A stretch of DNA of 14,679 nt from an uncultured Clostridia bacterium (GCA_910586575.1 CAJUJQ010000077.1:1-14679); one strand, 5' to 3'; counted from the stretch's first letter, positions 1-7,357 are shown. Numbers and translations: made by a program. Notes: generated from the letters alone by a model not told the origin.

Positions 1-71
1 TTCGTTTTAGCCGCCGTAATTTTGGTGATGCCCTGTTTGATCGACTGGCGTTTGTCGTGCTTGATTTTCAT
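1..71 (-). CDS. Possible 5' end of a leftward gene (partial, strand uncertain)
   Basis: An ATG at 71 opens a leftward frame that runs off the left edge without a stop. It begins MKIKHDKRQSIKQG and is strongly basic. Its codons (ATC, AAG, CAC, GAC, CGC, CAG, GGC, ACC) are those the sure genes in this window prefer, and a good leftward promoter (172-200) lies about 95 nt upstream. Against it, no Shine-Dalgarno sequence precedes the ATG, only 23 codons are visible, and the frame stays open upstream to a stop at 120-122, so the start is unsure. It excludes the rightward reading of the same bases (1-123). I do not recognise the protein and assign no function. Confidence 0.28.
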   Translation of the reverse strand, partial: MKIKHDKRQSIKQGITKITAAKT

Positions 72-123
72 CAAGCTGTTCAAAAGGGATAACCATGATA
101 AACAATACGTGCGGAGATTTTAA
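1..123 (+). CDS. Alternative left-edge fragment: C-terminal tail of a possible membrane protein (partial)
   Basis: Frame 1 is open from the window edge to a TAA at 121-123. It encodes 40 residues: a hydrophobic stretch (FVLAAVILVMPCLI), then a basic tail ending QYVRRF. That pattern would suit the end of a membrane protein. However, the frame relies on TTG for leucine, which is uncommon in the sure genes here, and a hydrophobic reading is expected opposite any hydrophilic frame. It competes with the leftward reading at 1-71; at most one is real. Sequence left of the window would settle this. Confidence 0.25.
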   Translation, partial: FVLAAVILVMPCLIDWRLSCLIFIKLFKRDNHDKQYVRRF

Positions 124-167
124 GGGTTGCGAATATGGAATTTGAGGGGTCTGTAAATTAAGGTTGG

Positions 168-186
168 GTAAAGTGTACCTTTACAA
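168..186 (+). repeat. Left inverted repeat, candidate recombinase crossover site
   Basis: The sequence gtaaagtgtacctttacaa matches the reverse complement of 280-299 except for one extra A in the right copy. Each copy is also a short dyad, gtaaag/ctttac around an asymmetric 5-bp core (tgtac). The cores of the two copies point in opposite directions, as needed for inversion rather than deletion. A leftward -10 hexamer (TACACT) lies inside the repeat. The neighbouring serine recombinase makes a recombination site the favoured reading; an operator or a transposon end is possible. Confidence 0.6.
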
Positions 187-200
187 ACTCAGAAAGTCAA
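172..200 (-). promoter_or_regulatory. Predicted leftward sigma-A promoter, -10 inside the left inverted repeat
   Basis: On the minus strand TTGACT (200-195) and TACACT (177-172) are separated by exactly 17 bp. The -35 lies inside the repeat-bounded segment and the -10 inside the left repeat. Transcription would leave the segment to the left, toward the frame that starts at 71. If the segment inverted, this -35 would pair with the TACACT of the right repeat (289-294) and fire rightward. Confidence 0.5.
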
Positions 201-224
201 GTCAACATTCTGAACATTTTTTCC

Positions 225-253
225 TTGAAAATCGACAATAATAGTATTATACT
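225..253 (+). promoter_or_regulatory. Predicted rightward promoter inside the inverted-repeat segment
   Basis: TTGAAA (225-230) and TATACT (248-253) are 17 bp apart. In the present orientation transcription would cross the right repeat and run antisense to the recombinase gene. It lies wholly inside the segment, so inversion would turn it leftward. Confidence 0.45.
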
Positions 254-279
254 GGATATGGGGAATAAAATGTAGGTGC

Positions 280-299
280 TTGTAAAGGTACACTTTTAC
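280..299 (-). repeat. Right inverted repeat, candidate recombinase crossover site
   Basis: The sequence ttgtaaaggtacacttttac is the inverted partner of 168-186. It overlaps the last codons and the TAA stop (296-298) of the recombinase frame, so inversion between the two repeats would leave the recombinase C-terminus unchanged. The 93 bp between the repeats (187-279) carry promoter-like signals on both strands. Confidence 0.6.
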
Positions 300-918
300 A
301 AATTCGCAGGTAAATTTTTTTGTCGCTCATATCGAACGGCTTTTCCGTAGAAAGTACCCTCCGGCATGCCGCAAAGTGCCGCTGCCTGCGCAAACGTTAC
401 CCGCCTTTCGCGCCACATGGTACATATTTCACTGAAATTTTCCGGGGACTGACCGTTCAGGCCGTCCGAAACGGACGCCGCGCGCTTTCGCCGCCGCAAT
501 GCCCTCCGCCTGCCGTTTGCGGATGTTCTCCCGTTCGCTCTGCGCCACAAAGGACAGGATTTGCAGCACGAGATCGGCAATAAATGTTCCCATCAAATCC
601 TTTCCGCTGCGGGTATCCAGAAGCGGCATATCAATCACACAGATGTCCACCCCCCTTTTCTTTGGTAAGAATTCGCCATTGCTGCTGGATTTCTTCATAG
701 CTGCGTCCCAGACGGTCTATGCTTGTGATGTAAAGCAAGTCGCCGGGGAGCAGCTTTTTCATCAGCCGCTTGTACTGCGGGCGGTTGAAATCCTTGCCGG
801 ACTGCTTGTCCATAAAAACATGGCTGTCCGGGATTTCATTTTCCCGCATGGCAATTCGCTGCCGTTCTTCGTTCTGGTCAATACTGGATACACGGATATA
901 ACCATAGATTACAGGCAC
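296..918 (-). pseudogene. Serine recombinase (Pin/Hin-like resolvase/invertase), frameshifted twice
   Basis: Three overlapping frames together give one resolvase-family protein of roughly 205 residues. The first frame starts at a GTG (918) with AGAAGG about 8 nt upstream. It carries the catalytic N-terminus YIRVSS (nucleophile Ser11, Arg8) and the IDRLGRS motif (Arg69, Arg72). It then shifts at a six-G tract (650-655), where five Gs would keep the frame into GVDICVIDMPLLDTR. The second frame holds the long helix (ENIRKRQAEGIAAAKARG) and FGRP. It shifts again at a four-C tract near 443-447, entering ENFSEICTMW and the C-terminal helix-turn-helix (FAQAAALCGMPEGTFYGK). Both lesions are one-base insertions in homopolymers, so true decay and sequencing error are both possible. 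An intact protein would catalyse site-specific inversion or resolution. The flanking inverted repeats are the likely substrate; this is inferred. Confidence 0.85.
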
Positions 919-1040
919 GTATAGGCCTTCTTTCCCTAGAATCTAAGGTTATTTTACAGGATTGCCGGGCTGTTGCCGATACAGGCGCGTTACCGGCCAA
1001 TCCGCGCAGGCGCAGCGTGGGGACCGGGACAAAATAGCAC

Positions 1041-1069
1041 AGCAGCCAGCTCAAAAAGAGCTGGCTGCT
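1041..1069 (-). terminator. Hairpin terminator after the SLH protein gene
   Basis: A perfect 12-bp stem (agcagccagctc/gagctggctgct) encloses a 5-nt loop, 34 bp past the stop codon of the SLH protein gene. On the minus strand the stem is followed by a weak T-rich stretch (gtgctatttt), so termination may be incomplete and some transcripts could continue into the recombinase. A second 10-bp imperfect dyad (1085-1107) spans the stop codon itself. Apart from these, I see nothing in 919-1102. Confidence 0.65.
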
Positions 1070-1102
1070 GTTGTTGAGGTATAAAATAATCGGTATCACC
1101 GG

Positions 1103-4100
1103 TTATTTTTGAAGGAAGCTTTTCAGCATCTGTGCCGCCTGTGCGCGGGAAGCCGCGCCGCCAGGGAGCAGCATTCCGCCGGAGCCGCTCAGGATGTGGT
1201 TTTCCACTGCCCAGCACAGCGCCTCGCGGGCGTAGCCGCTGGCCGCGTCCGCATCGGCGAGCGCCAGCGCGGCCTGTCCCGCCGCAGGCTGCCCTGCGTA
1301 GCGCCAGAGCATCACCGCAAGCTGTTCCCGGGTAACGCTGTCCTGCGGCGCAAAGCGCCCGTCGCTGTAGCCGCTGACAACGCCGCTGGACACCGCCCAA
1401 TTCACGGCGTCCATATACCATTCTCCCGGTACGGTATCCCGGAAAGAGGCCGTCGGCGCGCCGGTGGGCTTGCCCGCGTGGCTGTACAGAATCTGCGCGA
1501 ACATGGCGCGGGTCAGCGGCTTCCCCGGCGCAAAGGCTGTGCCGGTTCCGCTCATCAGGCCGCTTTCCAGTGTGAAATCGACCGCTTCATGATACCATTC
1601 ATTGGTATCTAAATCTGAAAACCGCAGGGAAGGACAGGTGTCCTCATGCTTCGGCTCGTTGGATACGGCACGGGCAAACATCGCGTTTGCTGTGACCTCG
1701 TGGGCGGGCATTGTGAAGGTATACATGCCTTCATCCGTCTCCGTCAGGCGAAGTTCGTCCCCCCGGCTGTCTGTCACGGTCAGGGATTCCAGAATCCATC
1801 CATCCTCGGGGACTGCCGTTAAGGTGATTTTTTTACCCTCGGCGGCTTCGTTATAATTTGTGCTGACGCGTCCGCCCTCTGTCCGTCCGATTGTAATGCC
1901 ATAGGTGCGTTCCGGCTCGAGTTTGGAAGATGCACTGTACCAATATTCGTTGCGCACAACGTGGCTTGCCCCGCCTCCGCTGCTTCCGCTGCCGCCGCCG
2001 GAGGGCTTTTCTTCTACCTTTCCATAGCCGATTGCAACAGGGGACATGCTGCTGAAATGGCATTTCAGGCCGCTGCCGGCTGCCGTGTATTCCAGGGTTT
2101 CTATTTCACCGGCATTCTCACCGCTGGATATCATGTGCTGTACTGTGAACTGCCAGCCGCTGGGACCGGTCCCGTCCGGATAGGGCAACACCGCATCTAC
2201 ACCCGCTGCCGGGAAATCCTCCGGGGTTACGGTATGCCAGCTGCTGCCGTCAAAATATTGCAGCGTCACATCATAGACCGCGATTTGATCGCCTGTGCCG
2301 GTCATGACCGCCTGCACCCGGTGATAGAGCGCTTCGATAATCTCCTCGACCGTTTCAAAAAGCTCTTGCAGCCCTTCCGGGATTTCAGCCAGGCCGGGTT
2401 CGACCTCCACTTTGATATCTATGTCGCCGCCCTGCGGTTCTTCGACTGTGACGGTGCAGGTGTCGCGCTTGCCGCCCGCTTCCGCGGTAATCACTGCCGT
2501 GCCCGCGCCGACGGCAGTCACTTTGCCGGTTTCGTCTACGGTGGCAACGTTCTCATTATCTGAACTCCAATGAATGGTGCTGTTGGTTGCGTTCCCTGGC
2601 TGTACCGCTGCGGTCAGCTGGGAGTCCTCGCCGACTTCCAGGGTGAGGGCGTCCATATCCAGCGTAACCTCTTCAACCGGGATATCTGCGGCTTCGACTG
2701 TGACGGTGCAGGTGTCGCGCTTGCCACCTGCTTCGGCGGTAATCACAGCCGTGCCAATGTCAACGGCAATCACCTTGCCGGTTTCGTCTACGGTAGCAAC
2801 ATTCTCGTCGCTTGAACTCCATGTGACGCTGTTGTTTACCGCGTCTTCCGGCTGTACCTCCGCAGTCAGCTGGAAGTCCTCGCCGACCGTCAGAGTGAAC
2901 ACGTCTGTACTCAGTGTAACATCCGAAACAGCCAGCCCCCATTTTGCGTAAAGGGTGAAACCAGACGTGACCGGCGTGTCGAAACCGTATTCCTCCGTAC
3001 ATTCTGAATCGGTATACCAGCCGCCAAAGATGTAGCCCTTGCGGGTTGGCTCGGTCTGCGCGGGAACCGTTTCGCCGTAATTAACAATTATATTTGAAAC
3101 AGCGCTTCCGTCCTGCTTGTCAATGCTTACAGTAAAGGCGATTGTTTCAAACTGTGCCTCAATGCTGATTGCCTTGTCAGGCATGGTAAATGTACCGTCT
3201 GTGTTAATCGTAACGTCGCTTGACTGCCAGCCGGTAAAGTTTTTGCCCGTTATATTGTCAGGCGTCAGTGTAACTGTTTCCCCAGCCTTGGCGGCGGTTT
3301 TATCCGTTGTGCCGCCGGTCACATTGACCGGATAATAGGTTTCTGTACCTATCAGGATCGTTCCTGTACCCGACAAGTGCAAATCCTCAATCTGCTGTTC
3401 CGTTGTACCCGCCGGAAGTTGAAGCGTGCCGTTTACAATCAAATTGCCCTGGACATCCAAATAAGTTCCCAAAGTTGCGGATGTTACGTTTAAATCAGGA
3501 CGTGAAGCATCCAGCGTTTTTCCCGCCGGAATTGTAAGCGAAGTCTCAGCAGGAATATAAACGGGCTGGAACCATTCACTATTTTCTCCGGCAGTCAGCG
3601 TATCTGCACCCTGAACAGCATCTCCGTAAGAACGTGAAATATCATCTTTAGGCATTTTACCGTCGTTAAACTCATTTATAATTCCGTTTATTGTTCCAGT
3701 GTTTACGAGTTGTGCACTCGGATAGAGACGTGTTAAATTATAATTGTTTATAGTACCGGTGTTTTCGATTTTTCCACCTTTGTTTAGAATATTCCCAGAA
3801 TTATCAGCTGCATTATTATTCTTTAGTGAACCTGTGCTTTCGATTTGAATTGTACCATTATTGGTTAAATGTCCATTATTCTCAAATTCCCCGAAAGCAC
3901 TCACATATCCTGTTGCTGGAATCGTCACCTCACTGCCCTGTGGAATGACAATGTTTGCAGGATACCATTGCCCGCCTGATTTGTACCCTGCGTATAAGGT
4001 TTTATTTTCATCTGGGACTACTATATTATCATTCCATTCGACCGTTCCTCGAATGTATCCATTACCAGGGGTGACTTTTCGAGTAGTTTCATCGTATGAA

Positions 4101-5101
4101 CAGTTTATGTAATGAATGTGATTACCATTTTCAATTAAATTCATATAGCCTTTATTGAAAAAAATAACCGCACTGTCTGTCGCAATCGCTTTATCCGATT
4201 TGTTTGGAAAATCTAAAATTGTCTCGCCGGGTGTTGTGTCCGTGTTTTCTACATATAACGTCCCGCCACTCATTTGAAACCCGTATCCGGTGACAAATTG
4301 ATCAAATGAAATCGGAGTATCTCCACGTTCTGCGGCAACTTTACCAATTGCAACAATATGGCTGTTGGTAAATTGTATCTTTCCACCCTGTCCATTGTCG
4401 GACGTACCTACATGCATTGCATAACCATTATCGCTAATAGCGGTGACATTGCTGTCCTCGACAATAATGCTCCCTTTTTGAGCATTTAAGATACCGCTGA
4501 GGTTTGTAACGCCACCCGAATCTGTTCCGTCAATGCTACTGTTTCGGATGGTTAAATCTCCTTGCTGTACTGAAATGCAATTGGTATAGTATTCTGTATT
4601 GACTGCCAGCGAGCTGATACCGTCTATCAGCATATCACCTTTTGAAACAATACCACCCCTTTTGCTGTTGATTGACAGGGCGCCAGTGCCTTTCAAGGTC
4701 AGTTTTTCCCACCCCGGAGAACCGGTATCATAATTATCAATCAAAATACCGGCATTGGAAGTTCCCACCTGTGTAACCGTAATGGAGTTGCTGCCTTCCA
4801 GTACAATGGTAGTATCTACCGGCGAATGAATACCGCTTCCTGTAGTTTCAATTTGCGTATTTCGCAAAGTCAACGTTCCGCTGACCACTTTTGTTCCCGC
4901 TGCATCCAGTACCGGCTCCCAAAGGATTCTACCGCCGCCTGCGGTATATTCTGTCCTTTCACGCGGTACCTCGTAAGCATACTTGAATACCCAGCCTGTG
5001 GATTTATCCTCCGGCACGTCCGCCGCGCGCGCCCCCGACGGCAGCAGGCACAGGCAAAACGCCAGTGCCGTCAGCAGACTTAAAACCCGTTTTCCCATCA
5101 T
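1103..5101 (-). CDS. Large secreted surface protein with BIg2, InlB-type repeats and three C-terminal SLH domains
   Basis: This 1332-residue protein should be exported and bound non-covalently to cell-wall polymers by its SLH domains. A signal peptide (MMGKRVLSLL... to PSGARA, cut before ADVP) fixes the start at 5101 or 5098; the longer upstream frame has no support. Residues about 30-400 look like a right-handed beta-helix, with many short strand-turn units. About 403-475 is an Asn/Gly-rich NNGTI/NTGTI repeat. Divergent InlB-type repeats lie near 590-652 and 653-723 (GGWYTD, LYAKWG). Two BIg2 domains occupy 724-804 and 805-890. A domain of about 137 residues and a Gly/Ser linker lead to another InlB-type repeat (1048-1145). 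The three SLH domains are at about 1160-1212, 1219-1272 and 1280-1332; the last is divergent. The SLH end is GC-rich and the beta-helix part AT-richer, suggesting mosaic assembly. Adhesin or S-layer-associated roles are plausible; the ligand is unknown. It diverges from a two-component system. Confidence 0.9.
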   Translation of the reverse strand: MMGKRVLSLLTALAFCLCLLPSGARAADVPEDKSTGWVFKYAYEVPRERTEYTAGGGRILWEPVLDAAGTKVVSGTLTLRNTQIETTGSGIHSPVDTTIVLEGSNSITVTQVGTSNAGILIDNYDTGSPGWEKLTLKGTGALSINSKRGGIVSKGDMLIDGISSLAVNTEYYTNCISVQQGDLTIRNSSIDGTDSGGVTNLSGILNAQKGSIIVEDSNVTAISDNGYAMHVGTSDNGQGGKIQFTNSHIVAIGKVAAERGDTPISFDQFVTGYGFQMSGGTLYVENTDTTPGETILDFPNKSDKAIATDSAVIFFNKGYMNLIENGNHIHYINCSYDETTRKVTPGNGYIRGTVEWNDNIVVPDENKTLYAGYKSGGQWYPANIVIPQGSEVTIPATGYVSAFGEFENNGHLTNNGTIQIESTGSLKNNNAADNSGNILNKGGKIENTGTINNYNLTRLYPSAQLVNTGTINGIINEFNDGKMPKDDISRSYGDAVQGADTLTAGENSEWFQPVYIPAETSLTIPAGKTLDASRPDLNVTSATLGTYLDVQGNLIVNGTLQLPAGTTEQQIEDLHLSGTGTILIGTETYYPVNVTGGTTDKTAAKAGETVTLTPDNITGKNFTGWQSSDVTINTDGTFTMPDKAISIEAQFETIAFTVSIDKQDGSAVSNIIVNYGETVPAQTEPTRKGYIFGGWYTDSECTEEYGFDTPVTSGFTLYAKWGLAVSDVTLSTDVFTLTVGEDFQLTAEVQPEDAVNNSVTWSSSDENVATVDETGKVIAVDIGTAVITAEAGGKRDTCTVTVEAADIPVEEVTLDMDALTLEVGEDSQLTAAVQPGNATNSTIHWSSDNENVATVDETGKVTAVGAGTAVITAEAGGKRDTCTVTVEEPQGGDIDIKVEVEPGLAEIPEGLQELFETVEEIIEALYHRVQAVMTGTGDQIAVYDVTLQYFDGSSWHTVTPEDFPAAGVDAVLPYPDGTGPSGWQFTVQHMISSGENAGEIETLEYTAAGSGLKCHFSSMSPVAIGYGKVEEKPSGGGSGSSGGGASHVVRNEYWYSASSKLEPERTYGITIGRTEGGRVSTNYNEAAEGKKITLTAVPEDGWILESLTVTDSRGDELRLTETDEGMYTFTMPAHEVTANAMFARAVSNEPKHEDTCPSLRFSDLDTNEWYHEAVDFTLESGLMSGTGTAFAPGKPLTRAMFAQILYSHAGKPTGAPTASFRDTVPGEWYMDAVNWAVSSGVVSGYSDGRFAPQDSVTREQLAVMLWRYAGQPAAGQAALALADADAASGYAREALCWAVENHILSGSGGMLLPGGAASRAQAAQMLKSFLQK
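2441..2569 (-). repeat. Direct repeat copy A within the SLH gene (BIg2 module 2)
   Basis: This stretch recurs at 2693-2821, exactly 252 bp (84 codons) away. The first 33 bases (2441-2473) are identical and the whole unit is about 86% identical by hand count. It encodes the shared block from NENVATVDETGKV to GGKRDTCTVTVE, so one Ig-like module was duplicated in frame. Confidence 0.85.
2693..2821 (-). repeat. Direct repeat copy B within the SLH gene (BIg2 module 1)
   Basis: Partner of 2441-2569, encoding the first of the two BIg2 domains. The 33-base identical core is at 2693-2725. Recombination between the copies would remove or add exactly one domain in frame. Confidence 0.85.
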
Positions 5102-5137
5102 ACATTTATCAGCTTCTTTCCATAAAGATTCCTGTTT

Positions 5138-5165
5138 ATCATAACAATTCCGCAAGCGAAAGCAA
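5138..5165 (-). promoter_or_regulatory. Predicted promoter of the SLH protein gene
   Basis: On the minus strand TTGCTT (5165-5160) and TATGAT (5143-5138) are 16 bp apart, about 37 bp upstream of the start at 5101. The -35 is only a partial match. No strong Shine-Dalgarno precedes the start; GGAAAGAAG lies somewhat far away. Confidence 0.4.
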
Positions 5166-5178
5166 GCGGTTTGGCAGC

Positions 5179-5240
5179 AACATACCATATCTGGCAAAAA
5201 CGTACACCTTTTCCATTGCAAAAGCGGGCGTGGTATGTTA
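5179..5240. promoter_or_regulatory. Inverted repeat in the divergent promoter region, candidate operator
   Basis: A 9-bp perfect inverted repeat (aacatacca at 5179-5187, tggtatgtt at 5232-5240) lies between the SLH gene promoter and the response-regulator promoter; its right arm overlaps the spacer and -10 of the latter. The position suits a site read by the LytTR regulator. However, LytTR sites are usually spaced direct repeats, so the assignment is tentative. Confidence 0.25.
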
Positions 5241-5244
5241 TTGT
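5216..5244 (+). promoter_or_regulatory. Predicted promoter of the two-component system operon
   Basis: TTGCAA (5216-5221) and TATTGT (5239-5244) are 17 bp apart. The predicted start leaves a 5' leader of about 25 nt that contains the GGGAGGGGG ribosome-binding site of the regulator gene. Confidence 0.42.
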
Positions 5245-5275
5245 AAAGGAAATGGGGAAGGGAGGGGGCATTTCC

Positions 5276-6004
5276 ATGCGGATAGCAATTGTAGACGACG
5301 AACCCGCCTGCATTGAGGACATCTCGCGCTGCTGCCGCGCCTTTGGGGAGCGCCGCGGTCTGGAGCTGGAGCTGATCCCGTTTCAAAGCGGGGAGGCATT
5401 CCTGCGGGCTGGGCGCGGCTTCCCGCTGGTATTCCTTGACATTTATATGCAGGGTATGGACGGGATAGCCGCCGCGCAGGCGCTCCGGGCGCGCGACGCC
5501 AAATGCCTGTTGGTGTTCCTGACGTCAAGCCCGGATTTTATGCCGGACGCGTTTTCCTGCCACGCTTTCGACTACCTGGTCAAGCCGGTATCCGACGCGC
5601 GGGCGGCGCGGGTTTTGGAGGACGCGCTGCGGGCGCTGCCGCCATCGCCGCGCTGCCTTGTGCTGCCGAATGGCAGGCAAAAGGTATCTGTCCCGGTGGA
5701 AACAATTGTTTCGGTGCTGTCGGACGCGCATTATCTGGAAATCAGCCTGACGGACGGCAGCATCCTGCGCAGCCGCCTGACGGTTTCCGGTTTCCTTGAG
5801 CTGGCGGCGGGCGATTCCCGGTTTATCCAAATCAACAAAGGGATTCTGGTCAATGCCGAGTTTGTCTCCGACTTTGAGAATAACTGCTGCCTGCTGGAAG
5901 GCGGGGGACGGTTCCCGGTGCGTGTCCGGGACGCGCGCAAGGTCGAACAGGCGGTGCGGGACTATCACTTTGCCCGGATGCGCAGCAAACAGCGGAACAA
6001 ATGA
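5276..6004 (+). CDS. LytTR-family response regulator (AgrA/VirR-like)
   Basis: This 242-residue transcription regulator is phosphorylated by a partner sensor kinase and binds promoter DNA through a LytTR domain. The receiver domain (about 1-120) begins MRIAIVDDEP (acidic pair Asp7/Asp8). It has the phospho-acceptor Asp55 in LVFLDIYMQG, Thr83 in VFLTSS and Lys103 in YLVKP. The LytTR domain covers about 128-232 and includes FIQINKGILVNAEFV, typical of the family. The ATG at 5276 is chosen because it opens the receiver fold and has a strong purine-rich ribosome-binding site; an upstream in-frame ATG at 5171 adds 35 residues foreign to the family. Its TGA overlaps the ATG of the kinase gene, so the two are translationally coupled. 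Likely targets are its own operon and the divergent SLH gene; this is inferred from position only. No AgrB or AgrD gene is in the window. Confidence 0.92.
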   Translation: MRIAIVDDEPACIEDISRCCRAFGERRGLELELIPFQSGEAFLRAGRGFPLVFLDIYMQGMDGIAAAQALRARDAKCLLVFLTSSPDFMPDAFSCHAFDYLVKPVSDARAARVLEDALRALPPSPRCLVLPNGRQKVSVPVETIVSVLSDAHYLEISLTDGSILRSRLTVSGFLELAAGDSRFIQINKGILVNAEFVSDFENNCCLLEGGGRFPVRVRDARKVEQAVRDYHFARMRSKQRNK

Positions 6005-7344
6005 AAGGCGTGTATATGATGCAAATTCCAATCTGGCTGCATCCCTTGTTGCTGGTGGATATGGACCTGCCGCTCGGGATGCTGTTCTGTTATCTCCCCA
6101 TGGGGAACCAGCTGAAATATCCGGCGCGGAAAATCGCGGGGCTGTGCTTTGCGGCCTGGGTGCTGTTTGTCCTGATGTCTGTCATTGCCTACCAATGCGG
6201 CCTGCGGGAAACCAACGTGATTTTGATACCGGCGCTGGTGGTTTTCTTTCCGCTGTACCGCCTGACGCTTCGGACCGACCGGGCGCGTGCGCTGGCGGTC
6301 TTTGTCTGTTGCTGCACGCTGCTGAGTTACCCCACCCATTTTTCCTATATGCTGGACGCGTGGCTTCACCCAAACTCTGGAATTTATATCTTTTCCTTAG
6401 AGCGCGCGCTGGCATATAACCTGTTTTCGGTGCTGATCATAGCGGCCTGTGCGCTGCCGGTGCGTCACTATCTGACATGGCTGGTGGATCATTTGGAGGT
6501 TTCCCGGATATGGAATACCGTGACGGTGGTTGCGCTGCTGTTTCTGGCAATCAATATGCTGGTGGTACCGATCAGCTACCAAACACTCCATACAGGCCGG
6601 ATGTTCTTCCTTTATGCGGCGTTTGAAATCTGGTCCCTGCTGGTGCAGGTTTTCTTTCACAGGGTATTTTATTTGGTTTCTGTGGATACCGTAAACCGTG
6701 CCGAGCAGGAAAAGGAAACCCGCCTGTGGGAAATCCAGGCGAGCCAGTACCAGGCGCTGCGCAGCCGGATGCGGGAAACCGCAAGGCTGCGGCATGATTT
6801 CCGGCACTCGGTGCGCATTTTAACCACGCTTGCACGCAAAGGTGACTGGGAAAGCCTGCAATCCTATCTTGGGAAATACGAGGAAAACGATCTTTCGGAG
6901 CCTGCCGGGCAAAACTGGTGCGCCAATGCGGCGCTGAATGCCTTATTCAGCTATTATTACGAGCTTGCCGGTACGGAAGGAATCCGCCTGGACTGGCATT
7001 TGGAGCTTCCCGACCCGCTGACGGTCTCCGAGCTGGATCTTGCGAGCCTGTTCGGCAACCTGCTGGAAAACGCGGTCTCCGGCTGCCGGACGGTTCCGGC
7101 GGCACAGCGCTGTTTCAGCCTGTCCGCCGAAATGAAGAACGGGAAACAGCTTTATATTGTATCGACCAACCGCTTTAACGGGTTTGTGAAGAAACGGGGG
7201 GACGAGTATCTGTCCACCCGGCAGGGCGGGCGCGGGATTGGCCTGCCGTCAATTGCCGCCGTCGCGGAAAAATACCATGGTTCGGCGCGTTTCTCCCACA
7301 GTGGAACCGAATTTTGGGTGGATATCGTTTTGAAGCTCCATTAG
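6001..7344 (+). CDS. GHKL-family sensor histidine kinase (AgrC/ComD-like)
   Basis: This 447-residue membrane kinase senses an unknown signal, probably extracellular, and phosphorylates the adjacent LytTR regulator. About six hydrophobic segments fill the N-terminal half (near residues 44-64, 73-90, 97-115, 138-155, 172-192 and 200-222). After a linker helix comes the phospho-acceptor motif LRHDFRHS (His265). The ATPase domain has an N-box (LFGNLLENAVSG, 350-361) and a G-box (GGRGIGLPSI, 409-418). This arrangement is typical of AgrC-type, group 10 kinases. The ATG at 6001 overlaps the upstream stop as ATGA. An alternative start at 6016 (MMQIP) has GAAAGG 7 nt upstream and may be the true one, shortening the protein by five residues. 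With no agrBD genes nearby, a peptide signal cannot be assumed. Confidence 0.92.
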   Translation: MKGVYMMQIPIWLHPLLLVDMDLPLGMLFCYLPMGNQLKYPARKIAGLCFAAWVLFVLMSVIAYQCGLRETNVILIPALVVFFPLYRLTLRTDRARALAVFVCCCTLLSYPTHFSYMLDAWLHPNSGIYIFSLERALAYNLFSVLIIAACALPVRHYLTWLVDHLEVSRIWNTVTVVALLFLAINMLVVPISYQTLHTGRMFFLYAAFEIWSLLVQVFFHRVFYLVSVDTVNRAEQEKETRLWEIQASQYQALRSRMRETARLRHDFRHSVRILTTLARKGDWESLQSYLGKYEENDLSEPAGQNWCANAALNALFSYYYELAGTEGIRLDWHLELPDPLTVSELDLASLFGNLLENAVSGCRTVPAAQRCFSLSAEMKNGKQLYIVSTNRFNGFVKKRGDEYLSTRQGGRGIGLPSIAAVAEKYHGSARFSHSGTEFWVDIVLKLH

Positions 7345-7357
7345 GCCTTGTTTCAGG

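Noticed and set aside
499..924. 141-codon plus-strand frame opposite the recombinase
   Set aside because: Antisense to the resolvase catalytic domain; no start signal and no family.
1660..3180. Internalin-like protein because of InlB-type repeats
   Set aside because: These repeats are widespread in surface proteins; no leucine-rich repeats are present and the anchor is SLH, not LPXTG.
5099..5386. Upstream extension of the SLH protein by 95 residues
   Set aside because: It overlaps the response regulator on the other strand and would bury a clear signal peptide at MMGKRVLSLL.
5525..6031. 168-codon minus-strand frame opposite the response regulator
   Set aside because: Shadow of the LytTR regulator, whose receiver and DNA-binding motifs are complete.
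5276..7344. Complete agr quorum-sensing locus
   Set aside because: Only the AgrC/AgrA-like kinase and regulator are present; no AgrB membrane protease or AgrD precursor was found on either side.
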